A DNA stretch of 64,000 nt from contig NZ_CP087196.1 of NCBI RefSeq assembly GCF_024749285.1, forward strand, positions 4,278,001 to 4,342,000, written 5' to 3'. Positions within the stretch are counted from its first letter, which is position 1. Each line of letters opens with the position of its first letter. The DNA is from Pseudomonas sp. B21-015 (GTDB lineage Bacteria; Pseudomonadota; Gammaproteobacteria; Pseudomonadales; Pseudomonadaceae). The notes beneath the pieces are model-generated. The model was not told the origin of the DNA. It saw only the letters and a list, made by a program, of their open reading frames with translations, and did no database searches. Of the stretch, positions 26,620 through 35,498 are shown one piece after another. The translations under genes were made by a program, and so were the position numbers.

Positions 26620-29112
26620 TTAAACGTGCGGCGCATCAAACAGCTTGCGGTTTTCCTGCTGCTTGGCGAGGTCGCGGTAGTGCTGATCGAGCATCGGCTT
26701 GAGCTTGTTGTAGAGCGCGTTGGCGTCCTGCACGTCGCCCTGCACGGTCAACGAAAACGGCGCTTGAATGTCCACCCTGGCTTCGATGTTGGCCGGCGGC
26801 GCAGCGGTCGGCGCTGGCTTGGCCAACGGCCCGGCCTTGGCGTCGGCACTGGCTTCCGGCAGCAGCATCGAGCGCCCGGCATCGCCGATCTGCGCCGACG
26901 CGGCCGGCGCCGGCGTCTGACCCGGCAGCGACATCATCAGCGGCGCCGCCCCCGACGGCTTGGTGAACGATTTGGCGATGTCGCCCATCACCGGCGGGAT
27001 GTCCTTGCCGGCATTGCTCATCATCAGCGGCCCGGCGGCCGGCATCCGCTTCAGCTCGTCGGGCGTGCCAAACATCGACTTGCCGATCGCACCACCCAGC
27101 GCGTCACCGCCTTGGCTGCCGAGATATCCCCCAATCAAGCCGCCTACAAAGGTGCCAATCACCGGCAACACCGCCGTACCGATCGCCGCTCCAGCGGCGG
27201 CACCGGTCAGCGTGCCTGCCAACCCACCCGCCGCCGCGCCGTAGCCTTCAGCCTTCTCGTCCTGCGTTTCTGCGTTCTGGTAGGTGTCATAGGCCTTGAA
27301 CCCGGCGTCAGCGACAGCGAACACCGCCGCCCCCTTCACGACGTTGCCGACACCTCGACCCATGCTGCCACCCCGGCCTCCCTTGCCACCACCCTTGCCT
27401 TTCTTGCCCTTCTTGTCGTCGCCGGCATCGAGGTCGCCGCCATCCAGCCCGCCGGCACCACCGGCCGGCAGGTTGGTCACAATCACCTTTTGCGGAATGT
27501 TCGGATTGCCCATCAGTGAGCCGCGGCCGATATTCATCAGCCCCTTGGCCATCTTGAAGCCACTCACCGCCGCCGACAGACCGATCAAGCCGGCAGTGGC
27601 CAGACCGATGCCTGTTACCAGCCGGGGCGATTCGTCCGCCAGCTTCGCCAGCCCGCCAGCCACGGACGTGATGCCGCCAACCACCGCATCCGTCACCGGC
27701 CGCATGGCATCGCCAATGGCACGCATGGAATCATCAAGGCCTTGCACCATCTCGGCCTGTTTCTGCGCCGAGGATTCCCGACGCTCAGCCAGGTTCTTGT
27801 CCAGAATCCCGGTCGCGCTGGCCGACTCCTTTTTCAGCTTGTCGTACAGATCCTTGTTCTGCATGTACGCGGTCAAGGCGCCCTTGACCTGCATGTCGGC
27901 GAACAGGTCGCCGGTACGCAGCGCCGATTCAAGGGAGGCGATCATGGCCTTGGCTTTCTCCGGATCAGACTCCTTGCTGATCGCGGCCGTGGCTTTCGCC
28001 ATTTCGGCGGCCTTCTTCGGGTCGGTCGCCTCGATGTACTTTTGGGCCAGCGCAAAGCTGGATTCCAAGGTGGACTTGCCATTCTGCAGGCCGGTGTTCA
28101 TCGATCCCTGATAGTCGATGCCGGCCTTCTTGTACGCCTCGACGGTGTCACCGGAGCCGATTTTCTCCATCCAGTTCTTGAGGTTGTTGGCCGCTTCATC
28201 CGAACCGCCGGCGGTCTTCATCTGCACCTGAAGCATCGACCCCAGTTGCGTCACCGAGTCCATGCCGGTAATGCCCAGCTTGCCCATGCCCGCCAGCAGC
28301 TCAGGGAACCAGCGCGCCATGTCGGCCGCCTCAAAGCTGCCCGCCTGCCCTTGGTAGGCGATCGCCTCCAGTGCCTTTTGCATGACCACGGGGTCGGTGA
28401 TCTTGGCGTTCTGCCCCAGGGCGTTGATCATCTTGGCGGTTTCGGTGCCGTCCGATCCCTGCCCGACGGAGAACTTGGCCGCCGTTGGGGCATAGGCCAG
28501 CGCCTTGTCCAGCTCCATGCCGGCGCCCACCAGGGCGTTCACCACCTCGGCCACCTGATTGCGCGCCATGCCGGTGTCGCGTGACGTGTCGATCACGGTC
28601 TTGGACAGCGTCGCCTCTTCGGGCGTGTTTGCAATGTTGGCCTTGATCGCAATGTCACGAATGATCGCGCCATAGTCCGCGCTGATCTTCGCCGGTATGA
28701 CCATGGCCGCCGTGGCCGCCGTGGCTTGGCCGATGCTGCTTTTCATCTGCTGCTTGCCGGCGTCGAGCTGCATGTGGCCCTTGGCTTTCAGCTCGGCCGC
28801 GCGCGCCGTGTTGCCCATCTGGGTGTAAGCCTTGCCCAGATTGCGTACCTCGACGCCCTGCTTCTTCAGGGCGGCCAGATTGGCCTCCAGTCGCGTGCGC
28901 AACTTGTCGGCGCCCTTCTCGCCCTCCCTGTGCGCCTTCAGCCACTCTTCACGCAGGCGCATGGTTTCGCCGATAGACTTTTCCAGCACCCGGGCTTTTT
29001 TCCCGGTTTCTTCCAGCTTCTTGATGCGGCTGGAAACGTCCTTGAAGGCCGCCCCCACCGTGGAACTGACGGCGCCGCCAATAACCAGCCCGAGCGCAAG
29101 TTTATTGCTCAT
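26620..29112 (-). CDS. Tail tape measure protein (P2 gpT-like)
   Basis: 830 residues. It has an N-terminal coiled coil (SRIKKLEETGKKARVLEKSIGETMRLREEWLKAH), a phage TMP core with ITGMDSVTQLGSMLQVQMKTAGGSDEAANNL, hydrophobic segments around residues 480-510 and a Gly-rich zone (about 640-690), and a Gly/Lys-rich linker (KKGKKGKGGGKGG). Its length sets the length of the contractile tail. It follows the E/E' frameshift pair, as in P2-like and other long-tailed phages. Confidence 0.93.
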   Translation of the reverse strand: MSNKLALGLVIGGAVSSTVGAAFKDVSSRIKKLEETGKKARVLEKSIGETMRLREEWLKAHREGEKGADKLRTRLEANLAALKKQGVEVRNLGKAYTQMGNTARAAELKAKGHMQLDAGKQQMKSSIGQATAATAAMVIPAKISADYGAIIRDIAIKANIANTPEEATLSKTVIDTSRDTGMARNQVAEVVNALVGAGMELDKALAYAPTAAKFSVGQGSDGTETAKMINALGQNAKITDPVVMQKALEAIAYQGQAGSFEAADMARWFPELLAGMGKLGITGMDSVTQLGSMLQVQMKTAGGSDEAANNLKNWMEKIGSGDTVEAYKKAGIDYQGSMNTGLQNGKSTLESSFALAQKYIEATDPKKAAEMAKATAAISKESDPEKAKAMIASLESALRTGDLFADMQVKGALTAYMQNKDLYDKLKKESASATGILDKNLAERRESSAQKQAEMVQGLDDSMRAIGDAMRPVTDAVVGGITSVAGGLAKLADESPRLVTGIGLATAGLIGLSAAVSGFKMAKGLMNIGRGSLMGNPNIPQKVIVTNLPAGGAGGLDGGDLDAGDDKKGKKGKGGGKGGRGGSMGRGVGNVVKGAAVFAVADAGFKAYDTYQNAETQDEKAEGYGAAAGGLAGTLTGAAAGAAIGTAVLPVIGTFVGGLIGGYLGSQGGDALGGAIGKSMFGTPDELKRMPAAGPLMMSNAGKDIPPVMGDIAKSFTKPSGAAPLMMSLPGQTPAPAASAQIGDAGRSMLLPEASADAKAGPLAKPAPTAAPPANIEARVDIQAPFSLTVQGDVQDANALYNKLKPMLDQHYRDLAKQQENRKLFDAPHV

Positions 29113-29144
29113 GTGCGTGCCCTATTCGTCGAGTCGAAAGTGGC

Positions 29145-29568
29145 TCAATCCGTGAGCCACCACAGCATCCGATCAAAGCTCATGGCCTCGATCTCGGCGG
29201 CAGAGAAACCTGTCTCTCTCGCCAAGCGCTTGGCCGCGATCCTTTGCGTTTCGGCGTTAAAGTTCGTCCTCTTCGACCAGGCGAAAATAGCCCGCCTGCA
29301 AGCGGTTGTAATTGCGCAGACTGAGCGCCGCAATCTCCGGTTCGGTCGCCATCAACAGGCTGCACAACATGTTGATTTCGATCTGCTCGTAGTCGCCCTT
29401 CGCCGTCGCATTGGCGGCGCGCTGGTCGCGTACCGTCGGCGCGCGCATGGTCAGCTTGTCCACCTTGACGCCACCAATCTCGACGGCGCCCACCATGCTG
29501 ATTACTGCACTCTCGTCGCTGACAGCCAGCCACTTCGGGGTCTTTTTGCTTGCATTTTCTTGAGTCAT
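29145..29568 (-). CDS. Tail assembly chaperone E+E' made by +1 (or -2) frameshift
   Basis: Downstream of E, and one base out of phase (+1, equivalent to -2), runs an open frame to 29145: NAETQRIAAKRLARETGFSAAEIEAMSFDRMLWWLTD, typical of E'. The E stop is embedded in CTTTAAC (29262-29256). Slipping +1 at CTT-T gives EEDEL-NAETQ without losing residues, the same logic as CUUUGAC in prfB. A purine-rich AGAGGA lies a few bases upstream, similar to the prfB stimulator. The predicted product is about 140 residues, the size usual for E+E'. Confidence 0.72.
29257..29568 (-). CDS. Tail assembly chaperone E
   Basis: 103 residues (MTQENASKKTPKWLAVSDES...), a gpE/phage_TAC-type protein with VEIGGVKVDKLTMRAPTVRDQ and INMLCSLLMATEPEIAALSLRNYNRLQ. 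It ends in EEDEL with codons CTT TAA C, and continues in another frame as E' by frameshift. It lies between the tube protein and the tape measure. Role: keeps the tape measure soluble while the tube assembles. Confidence 0.9.
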   Translation of the reverse strand: MTQENASKKTPKWLAVSDESAVISMVGAVEIGGVKVDKLTMRAPTVRDQRAANATAKGDYEQIEINMLCSLLMATEPEIAALSLRNYNRLQAGYFRLVEEDEL

Positions 29569-29579
29569 TTTCTGAGTCC

Positions 29580-30083
29580 TTAGAGGCCGAGGGCCGAACG
29601 TTCGGCGGCCAACTGGTCAACGCCATCGACAACCATGATCATGTTGAGCGGATCGATCTCGTACATCACACGCCCGTCGATTTCGAGCTTGTAGTAGGTG
29701 ATCTTTACCCCGTGCTTGATTTCGCCAACGGTGGCGGGCTTCCAGTCGCCCATATCCACCTCTTTCACGCCACCGCGCAGGGTGACAATCACCGGCACCA
29801 CACGGCCTTTCAGATCCGCAAACGCACCACGGAACACCAGACTGGTCGCCGTCTGGTCAGCCAGACCAAAGAACTTCAGCGACTCGCGGCGCACGCCGTT
29901 GGTGGTAAATGCTGACTCCAGCTTTTCCATGCCCACGGCGAATTCGATCGGGGCGAACATGCCGCCGCCCTGATAGTCCTCGACTTTTTGGGTCAGCTTG
30001 GGCAGCGACAGGGTCGGCACGTCGCCGGAGAAACTGACGCCGTCCACAAACAGGTTCATGTTCTTAAGAACTTGAGGAATCAT
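29580..30083 (-). CDS. Major tail tube protein (P2 FII-like)
   Basis: 167 residues (MIPQVLKNMNLFVDGVSFSGDVPTLSLPKL...). It matches the P2 FII family: GMFAPIEFAVGMEKLE, LRGAFADLKGRVVPVIVTLRG, YYKLEIDGRVMYEIDPLNMIMVVDGVDQLA. It forms the inner tube of the contractile tail and follows the sheath gene by 12 bases. Confidence 0.95.
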   Translation of the reverse strand: MIPQVLKNMNLFVDGVSFSGDVPTLSLPKLTQKVEDYQGGGMFAPIEFAVGMEKLESAFTTNGVRRESLKFFGLADQTATSLVFRGAFADLKGRVVPVIVTLRGGVKEVDMGDWKPATVGEIKHGVKITYYKLEIDGRVMYEIDPLNMIMVVDGVDQLAAERSALGL

Positions 30084-30095
30084 CGGTTAGCCCCC

Positions 30096-31262
30096 TTAGG
30101 CTTCAAGCACTTCGGTCAGCCACTCGTTGGTGACCTCGATCAGGAAATTCGGGTTTTCGGCCGGCGGCACGTCGGTGAAGCGGATACGCCAATACACCTT
30201 GCCCTGCTCGATCTGGCTGGCCGTGTTCATTTCGGTGTCCGGATAGACTTCGAAGTTGATGATCGCGCCGGCGTTCTTCTGGTCGCGCATGAACGCCTGA
30301 AGGCCTTCGGTGACGTCCTTGACGTAGGTCTTGGTGATCGAGCGGTCGACTGCCCACTTGTGGCCCGCCTGAATCGCATCCATGAGGATGTCGCAGGTAC
30401 GCACGCGGGTGACGAACGCCCATTTCGGATCGCTGGACAGCGTGCGGTTGCCCCACAGACGGAAACCGCCGTCGCGAATGATCGTGGTGATGTTCGCGTT
30501 GTTCAGCAGGTTGGCCCGGCATGTTTCGTCACCGTCCAGGTACTCGATCGGGCGAGTGGTGCCGGTGATGCCGACAAACTCCTTGTTCGACGGCGACGCC
30601 CAATAGCCGTAAGTCGCATCCGTCCAGGCAAACAGACCCGCCGTCCACGCCGAACCCGGTGCGTCGATCGTCGCGCTCTCGATGGTGTCCCAGAACTGCA
30701 CCCCCGGATCGACCAGAAACAGCCGCTTGCTGCCGAAGTTCAAGGCATAGGCCATGGCGGCCTCATCGGTGGTATTCGGCCCGTCGATGATCGCCATCGC
30801 GCGCAGCTTTGCGGCCAGCGCATCCATCGCGGTCGCCACCGCCTGGGTCGCCGAATGCCCCGGGGCGATCAGCAGCTTGGGCTGGGCGTTGTGCTTGCTC
30901 TTGCCGTCCAGCAGCGCCTGAAGGCCGGTACGCTGGCCATCGGCGAGAACGCCACCGATGATGGCCGAGGTTTGCAGCGCAGCGTCCTCGAGCTTGGGCA
31001 CGCCGACAGCGACGATCACCGCCTTGGCCCGCACGTAGATTGCAGCCGCCGCCTTGGCGATGGCCGAGCCTGCACCGAACGCCGCGATGGCTTCGCGCTC
31101 GGAGGTGATCAGCTTCAGCTCGCCGGCCTTGGCCGTGCCGCCGCCGAGAATACCGGGGATGAAGGTGTCGCACAGACCAATGATCGAGGACGACGGCAGC
31201 GAGATAGTGCGCGCACCGGTTTCGATCAGCGTGGTCGTGACGCCGTGAAAAAAACCACTCAT
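30096..31262 (-). CDS. Contractile tail sheath protein (P2 FI-like)
   Basis: 388 residues from MSGFFHGVTTTLIETGARTI. Sheath features: IGLCDTFIPGI near the N-terminus, the central LLIAPGHSATQAVATAMDALAAKLRAMAIIDGPNTTDEAAMAYA, and a C-terminal domain with INFEVYPDTEMNTASQIEQGKVYWRIRFTDVPPAENPNFLIEVTNEWL. It polymerises round the tube and contracts at infection. Confidence 0.95.
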   Translation of the reverse strand: MSGFFHGVTTTLIETGARTISLPSSSIIGLCDTFIPGILGGGTAKAGELKLITSEREAIAAFGAGSAIAKAAAAIYVRAKAVIVAVGVPKLEDAALQTSAIIGGVLADGQRTGLQALLDGKSKHNAQPKLLIAPGHSATQAVATAMDALAAKLRAMAIIDGPNTTDEAAMAYALNFGSKRLFLVDPGVQFWDTIESATIDAPGSAWTAGLFAWTDATYGYWASPSNKEFVGITGTTRPIEYLDGDETCRANLLNNANITTIIRDGGFRLWGNRTLSSDPKWAFVTRVRTCDILMDAIQAGHKWAVDRSITKTYVKDVTEGLQAFMRDQKNAGAIINFEVYPDTEMNTASQIEQGKVYWRIRFTDVPPAENPNFLIEVTNEWLTEVLEA

Positions 31263-31280
31263 AAGGGTCAATCTCCAGAA

Positions 31281-31306
31281 ACGAAAAAGCCCCGCATAAG
31301 CGAGGC
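31281..31306 (-). terminator. Terminator between fibre-assembly and sheath genes
   Basis: On the minus strand AGCCTCGC-TTAT-GCGGGGCT followed by TTTTCG, between the tail fibre module and the sheath. Confidence 0.75.
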
Positions 31307-31364
31307 TGTGAGGGTGTTCGTGTTACGCGTAACGGAAAAGAAAACGCCCCGTCAGTGCGGGGCG

Positions 31365-31769
31365 TCAGGGGACAATGATTGTTGCGAGCCAGTCCGGCGC
31401 GACGGGCCGGCCCGCACTCTCGGGAAACGCTGAACCTTCGGGCCAGTCGCGCAACTGCTTGCGGTACACAAGCAACGCCGAAAACTGCTCAGTTGCCAGC
31501 GTCGTCGCCTCGCCCATGTCCTGTTCATCACGATGCCGGGCGACCAGCCATTCATTACCCGCCAGTTCACTGTCACGCCAAAACCGCTCGCTGGCGGCCA
31601 GGGCCTCCGCAGAAAGGCCCGCAGGAGGCGAAAAGGTGCCGCTACTAAATGTCCAACCCAGCCCGACAGCCGCCGGGCAGGCCTTCCAGACCCATGACGC
31701 GTGATAGCGACCCGCCGGATCAATGTCGGTCACCTCAATGACGCGACCGCTTTCAATATGTGCCCACAT
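31365..31769 (-). CDS. Tail fibre assembly protein (Tfa-like)
   Basis: 134 residues from MWAHIESGRVIEVTDIDPAGRYHASWVW; this N-terminus and LSAEALAASERFWRDSELAGNEWLVARHRDEQD...LLVYRKQLRDWPEGSAFPESAGRP are typical of fibre assembly chaperones. It is 2 bases downstream of the fibre gene. Longer open frames upstream overlap the fibre gene and are not used. Confidence 0.88.
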   Translation of the reverse strand: MWAHIESGRVIEVTDIDPAGRYHASWVWKACPAAVGLGWTFSSGTFSPPAGLSAEALAASERFWRDSELAGNEWLVARHRDEQDMGEATTLATEQFSALLVYRKQLRDWPEGSAFPESAGRPVAPDWLATIIVP

Positions 31770-31771
31770 AC

Positions 31772-33412
31772 TCACCACCTTATGCTGACGGAGCCGGCCG
31801 CACCGGCACCAGAAAGACCGCCGTTGTCCATCCGCCCCCCACCGCCACCGCCCGGACCTTGGCCACTTCTGAGCGGGGACTGACCGACACCAGCCGCGTC
31901 GACCGCTGCGCCGGCGCCACCTGGCCCGCCACCGCTGCCCGGAAAACCATACGATGTCGCATTTACCCGGCCGCCGGATTGACCATCGCCCAAGCCCCAA
32001 TTTTGATCCCCACCCGTGCCCACGCCACTTTTACCACCGCCACCGCTGGAGTCACCGCCACCGCCCCCAGTGGCCGACATGAAGCCGCCGAATGAGGAAC
32101 CGCCACCGGCAAGGCCCGGACCGCCACTCACGCTGTAGGAAACTCCCGCGCCGCCAGCGCCGACCGTGATCGTAATGACGGCACCCGGCACCAGCGTCAC
32201 CAAGCCTTCAGCCACCCCGCCACCGCCACCGCCCGGACCGAAGAGCTGGCTGTTGCGCCCACTCCCCCCCGCCCCTTTGACGATCGCGTATCCCTTTGTC
32301 ACACCCGCCGGAACCGTCCACGTATAGACCCCCGCTACAGCCCAGGAAAGAAACCCCCGGTAGGGCAAATCGGCAATCGCGGCGCGCGTCGCGTCAGTCG
32401 GATGAACGTGATCAGAGCGTGCCACACGCTTCGACACGCCCGGCGCTGCCGCGCCATCAACCTTCGGGTTCTCGTCAGACGCTTGACCCAGCACAAACTC
32501 GCAGGAAGCAATCTGTGGCGACCCGGTGTCCTTGGCGGCCGTCGGCGTCTCGGGAACACCGGTCAGTTTTGGCGATGCCAGCGGCGCAAACCCGAAGGTC
32601 ACGTTTTGAAAGGTCAGCGCCGTGGTGCCCAGCACAATCACGGCGTCGGTGATTAACTGCCAGCGCGTATCGGCCAGCGTGACCCCTTGCTCGACGGACA
32701 CCAGTAACGCCGAGGTCACTTCGGCATTGGTGTCAGCATCTAGAGCCCGCGACCAAGCACCCGCCGCCACCACATACAGGCCGTTGTCTTTGGCCGTTGT
32801 CTGGTTCTTCACCAGCACTCGATCACCGGCCACCACTGCGACCCCATCGACCGTCTGAAGACCTGACAGCACGATGTTCGCGGTAGTGGCCACGCGCACC
32901 GATTGTTTGCTGTCGAGCTTGTACAGTTCTTCCAGAATTCTGGAGTCGACGTATTCGCGCGTTGCCAGCACAACACTCGGATCGATTTTCAACTGAATGT
33001 TGGCGGTGCCATTGGTGATGATGTGCATCCGCACCACCTGGTTGCGGCCCGATCCCTGGGACAGCAACGGCTTATAGCTGGGAGCCGGGTTGGCCACGGC
33101 TGAAAACACGCCGTCCTTGTCTTCCAGCGCCAACTCTCGCATCCACCAGCCACCCACATCCGGTGGTAGAACCACCTCGGCGATCAGAATGTTCGAGTCC
33201 GTCGGTGACACACGCAGCTGATTGAGCTGGGCGCGATGCACCTGATGGATCAGCGCCGTCTGCGTGGGACTTGGAACTGGATCGGTGCCGTTTGCATCAC
33301 CGATCAACAAATACTTGGGCTCCCACGGAATACCCAGCGCGTCGCAGTTGGTTTTCTTTGCCGCCCCTAGATTCGTGAGCATGCCGCCAAAAATAGTGTT
33401 CGTATCAACCAT
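31772..33412 (-). CDS. Tail fibre protein with glycine-rich tip
   Basis: 546 residues. The N-terminal 160 are a P2 gpH-type attachment region (TNCDALGIPWEPKYLLIGDANGTDPVPSPTQTALIHQVHRAQLNQL, VGGWWMRELAL). The middle carries beta repeats and KRVARSDHVHPTDATRA, a motif common just before fibre tip domains. The last 170 residues are extremely Gly-rich, as in receptor-tip domains with polyglycine loops. It should bind the host receptor. Confidence 0.92.
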   Translation of the reverse strand: MVDTNTIFGGMLTNLGAAKKTNCDALGIPWEPKYLLIGDANGTDPVPSPTQTALIHQVHRAQLNQLRVSPTDSNILIAEVVLPPDVGGWWMRELALEDKDGVFSAVANPAPSYKPLLSQGSGRNQVVRMHIITNGTANIQLKIDPSVVLATREYVDSRILEELYKLDSKQSVRVATTANIVLSGLQTVDGVAVVAGDRVLVKNQTTAKDNGLYVVAAGAWSRALDADTNAEVTSALLVSVEQGVTLADTRWQLITDAVIVLGTTALTFQNVTFGFAPLASPKLTGVPETPTAAKDTGSPQIASCEFVLGQASDENPKVDGAAAPGVSKRVARSDHVHPTDATRAAIADLPYRGFLSWAVAGVYTWTVPAGVTKGYAIVKGAGGSGRNSQLFGPGGGGGGVAEGLVTLVPGAVITITVGAGGAGVSYSVSGGPGLAGGGSSFGGFMSATGGGGGDSSGGGGKSGVGTGGDQNWGLGDGQSGGRVNATSYGFPGSGGGPGGAGAAVDAAGVGQSPLRSGQGPGGGGGGRMDNGGLSGAGAAGSVSIRW

Positions 33413-34016
33413 GGGGGTACACGTCCAATTCGTCGAGTATGTAATTGCTCACGCCGCTATAACCCTGAATCACCACGTCGATATCCGGGTTGCTCCATGG
33501 GTAAACATCGATCTCATCGCCGTCATAAACGGCGAAGCCAACGTAAGCGTCGCACCGGGTTTCAAGAATGATGTCCAGCCCTGTCAGGTGCCGACTCACA
33601 GGCTTGGCGTCGTCAATCAGGCGCTCAAGCTCCTGATACATTTCCTCGGTGATCCCGGTATCCAGCACGCCGACCTTCAGCGCAAAGGTGCCCGGCACCC
33701 CCTCAGGCACAGTCTTGAACCACTCGACAATCTCGATCAGATAGCCCAGCGGCTCGACCACCCGACGCAGCGCGCCGATCGTGCCCTTGTGCTTGTGGAT
33801 GTAGAACGAGGCCTTGATGGCGGCGCGCTTGGTCGCTTCAGACCACCGATAATCCCAGCGGTCGACCGACCATGCCCACGCCAGATGCGGCAGCAGATGA
33901 ACCGGACAGGTGTCGGGGTTGTACAGCGTGCGCAGCGGGACAATGGTGCGCTCATAGAAAGCCGCCTCAATCGCCCGCTCCAGTGGCGTGCTATTGCTCG
34001 GCAGCAGGCTTTTCAT
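33405..34016 (-). CDS. Tail protein I, baseplate (P2 gpI-like)
   Basis: 203 residues from MKSLLPSNSTPLERAIEAAF. Family hallmarks: RTLYNPDTCPVHLLPHLAWAWSVDRWD and YIHKHKGTIGALRRVVEPLGY. It overlaps the fibre gene start by 8 bases and the gpJ stop by ATGA. It links the baseplate to the fibres. Confidence 0.93.
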   Translation of the reverse strand: MKSLLPSNSTPLERAIEAAFYERTIVPLRTLYNPDTCPVHLLPHLAWAWSVDRWDYRWSEATKRAAIKASFYIHKHKGTIGALRRVVEPLGYLIEIVEWFKTVPEGVPGTFALKVGVLDTGITEEMYQELERLIDDAKPVSRHLTGLDIILETRCDAYVGFAVYDGDEIDVYPWSNPDIDVVIQGYSGVSNYILDELDVYPHG

Positions 34017-34900
34017 GTCGCCCCCGCCATCGTTACGCTGTAACCCGTGCAATAAGCCGCCTGCGCCTTCGTAGGCGCCAGATCAACCCAGCCGGGCAGC
34101 TCGACCCGCGAAACGCCGGCAACGTGCAACTGGGCGTCTACGGCCGACCGTGCCACCTCGACCCCCAGCCGTTTACGCGGATTGATCCACGCCGCCAGTC
34201 GCTTGATGGCCTCGGCCAGACTGGCATCCCCTTCAGGGCCGGCGCTGCTCATATGCAGAATCGCATCAATGCGGTAGTCGAGGATTTCCGCACTTTGCAC
34301 CTTGACCCGATCACCGACCGGGCGGGTATCTTCATCGTCCAATGCCGCCGCGACGATGGCCAGCAGCTCGGCGCCGGCCTCACCCTTACCCTCGGTACTC
34401 AGTACCGTTACCGTAACGTTGCACGGGGCCGGGCTTTCAGCGGTGGCGTCGGCCACCAACCCCGAGGCGTTGCGCGTGTGCAGGATGTAGCTGTTACGCG
34501 GGCCGGCCGTGGTCAACCCCTCAAAGGCCAACTGGATGCGCTCGCGGTAGGGGTCGTGTTCTTCCATGACCTCGGGCACTGGCGGCACAGCCGTCAGATC
34601 CTCGGCCTGAATCACCAGGCGTGGCAGATTGACGTTGGCCCCAAGCTGATCGAGGTCACTCCCGGTCGAATAGGCCAACAGTTGCGCCTTGGCCGCGTCG
34701 TTGACCCGGGCACGGTTGCCGAGCTTGATATACGCCCCGACCTCCAGCAGCTTGACCACCGGATCGGACTCCAGGTTGGCCGTCCAGTTGTCGCCCATGT
34801 GTCCGCGAAAGATGCTCAGGCAGTCGTCATAGGTCAGCTCATAATCCAGCGGCTCCAGCACGTCCGGTGCCGGCAGCGCTGACAGATCCAAGATACTCAT
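34013..34900 (-). CDS. Baseplate assembly protein J (P2 gpJ-like)
   Basis: 295 residues. Baseplate_J features: SALPAPDVLEPLDYELTYDDCLSIFRGHM, AYIKLGNRARVNDAAKAQLLAYSTGSDLDQLGANVNLPRL, DPYRERIQLAFEGLTTAGPRNSYILHTRNAS. It overlaps both neighbours by 4 bases. It forms the wedge of the baseplate. Confidence 0.94.
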   Translation of the reverse strand: MSILDLSALPAPDVLEPLDYELTYDDCLSIFRGHMGDNWTANLESDPVVKLLEVGAYIKLGNRARVNDAAKAQLLAYSTGSDLDQLGANVNLPRLVIQAEDLTAVPPVPEVMEEHDPYRERIQLAFEGLTTAGPRNSYILHTRNASGLVADATAESPAPCNVTVTVLSTEGKGEAGAELLAIVAAALDDEDTRPVGDRVKVQSAEILDYRIDAILHMSSAGPEGDASLAEAIKRLAAWINPRKRLGVEVARSAVDAQLHVAGVSRVELPGWVDLAPTKAQAAYCTGYSVTMAGAT

Positions 34901-35223
34901 GCGCTCACCTCGACCACAAAGCTGTCGCCCAGGTACTCGCCGGCAACAACCAAATCAATTTTCCCGCCCAGCACGGCCACCACGCGGACACTCTCCAGCT
35001 TCACGCGCGGCTCCCACATGCCAATCGCGCGCGCCGCCTCAGCCTGCACCGAGCTTTTCCAGCCGGCGTTTACCGGCAAATCCACGTAGGTGCGCAGCTT
35101 GCTGCCGTAGTCCGGGCGCTCCCGACGACTACCCAGCGGCGTGCCGAGAATGTCGGGGATGGCCTGAAGCACATGCTCGATGCCGGAAATGGGCTGGCCG
35201 GTGTGGCGATCCATTCCGATCAT
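34897..35223 (-). CDS. Baseplate protein W (gp25-like)
   Basis: 108 residues (MIGMDRHTGQPISGIEHVLQAIPDILGTPLGSRRERPDYGS). It matches the gpW/gp25 family, with LGSRRERPDYGSKLRTYVD and the RVKLESVRV strand. It ends with ATGA overlap on gpJ. It is a baseplate wedge subunit; T6SS TssE is a distant relative. Confidence 0.93.
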   Translation of the reverse strand: MIGMDRHTGQPISGIEHVLQAIPDILGTPLGSRRERPDYGSKLRTYVDLPVNAGWKSSVQAEAARAIGMWEPRVKLESVRVVAVLGGKIDLVVAGEYLGDSFVVEVSA

Positions 35224-35228
35224 CTACG

Positions 35229-35444
35229 TCACTCCAGGGCTTCAAGTTCGGGATGGGCTTTCAGGTAACTGACAGCCTGCTCATCGGATGCCGACACCTC
35301 GACAATGGCCTTGGCCACCGGCAGCGTGCGCTCCGTTCCGGGGATGCACAGGGTGCGCGAGGTAAAGAGCTTGTCGCTGAATTTCAACAGCAGATCCGCC
35401 GCCGGCGATTGGTCGGCGACAGGTGTTGCAGTGGTCTTGGCCAT
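35229..35444 (-). CDS. Small hypothetical tail-module protein
   Basis: 71 residues from MAKTTATPVADQSPAADLLLK. The C-terminus (VEVSASDEQAVSYLKAHPELEAL) resembles small proteins often found beside gpV/gpW in Pseudomonas P2-like tails. It lies 5 bases before gpW. Function unknown. Confidence 0.7.
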   Translation of the reverse strand: MAKTTATPVADQSPAADLLLKFSDKLFTSRTLCIPGTERTLPVAKAIVEVSASDEQAVSYLKAHPELEALE

Positions 35445-35460
35445 GTTTCCTCCGGGCACA

Positions 35461-35485
35461 AAAAAGCCCGCACTTGGGCGGGCTG
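35461..35485 (-). terminator. Terminator after baseplate V
   Basis: On the minus strand AGCCCGCCCAAGTGCGGGCT followed by TTTTTG, between gpV and the 71-residue ORF. Confidence 0.75.
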
Positions 35486-35498
35486 GTTGAATGATTGA

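Noticed and set aside
29257..29300. A -1 slippery heptamer for E/E' as in P2
   Set aside because: The E' frame is +1/-2 relative to E, so a -1 slip would not reach it, and no X XXY YYZ heptamer fits.
29988..31433. Plus-strand ORF of 481 codons opposite tube and sheath genes
   Set aside because: The minus strand has clear FII and FI homologues; the plus frame is low-complexity Arg/Gly/His.
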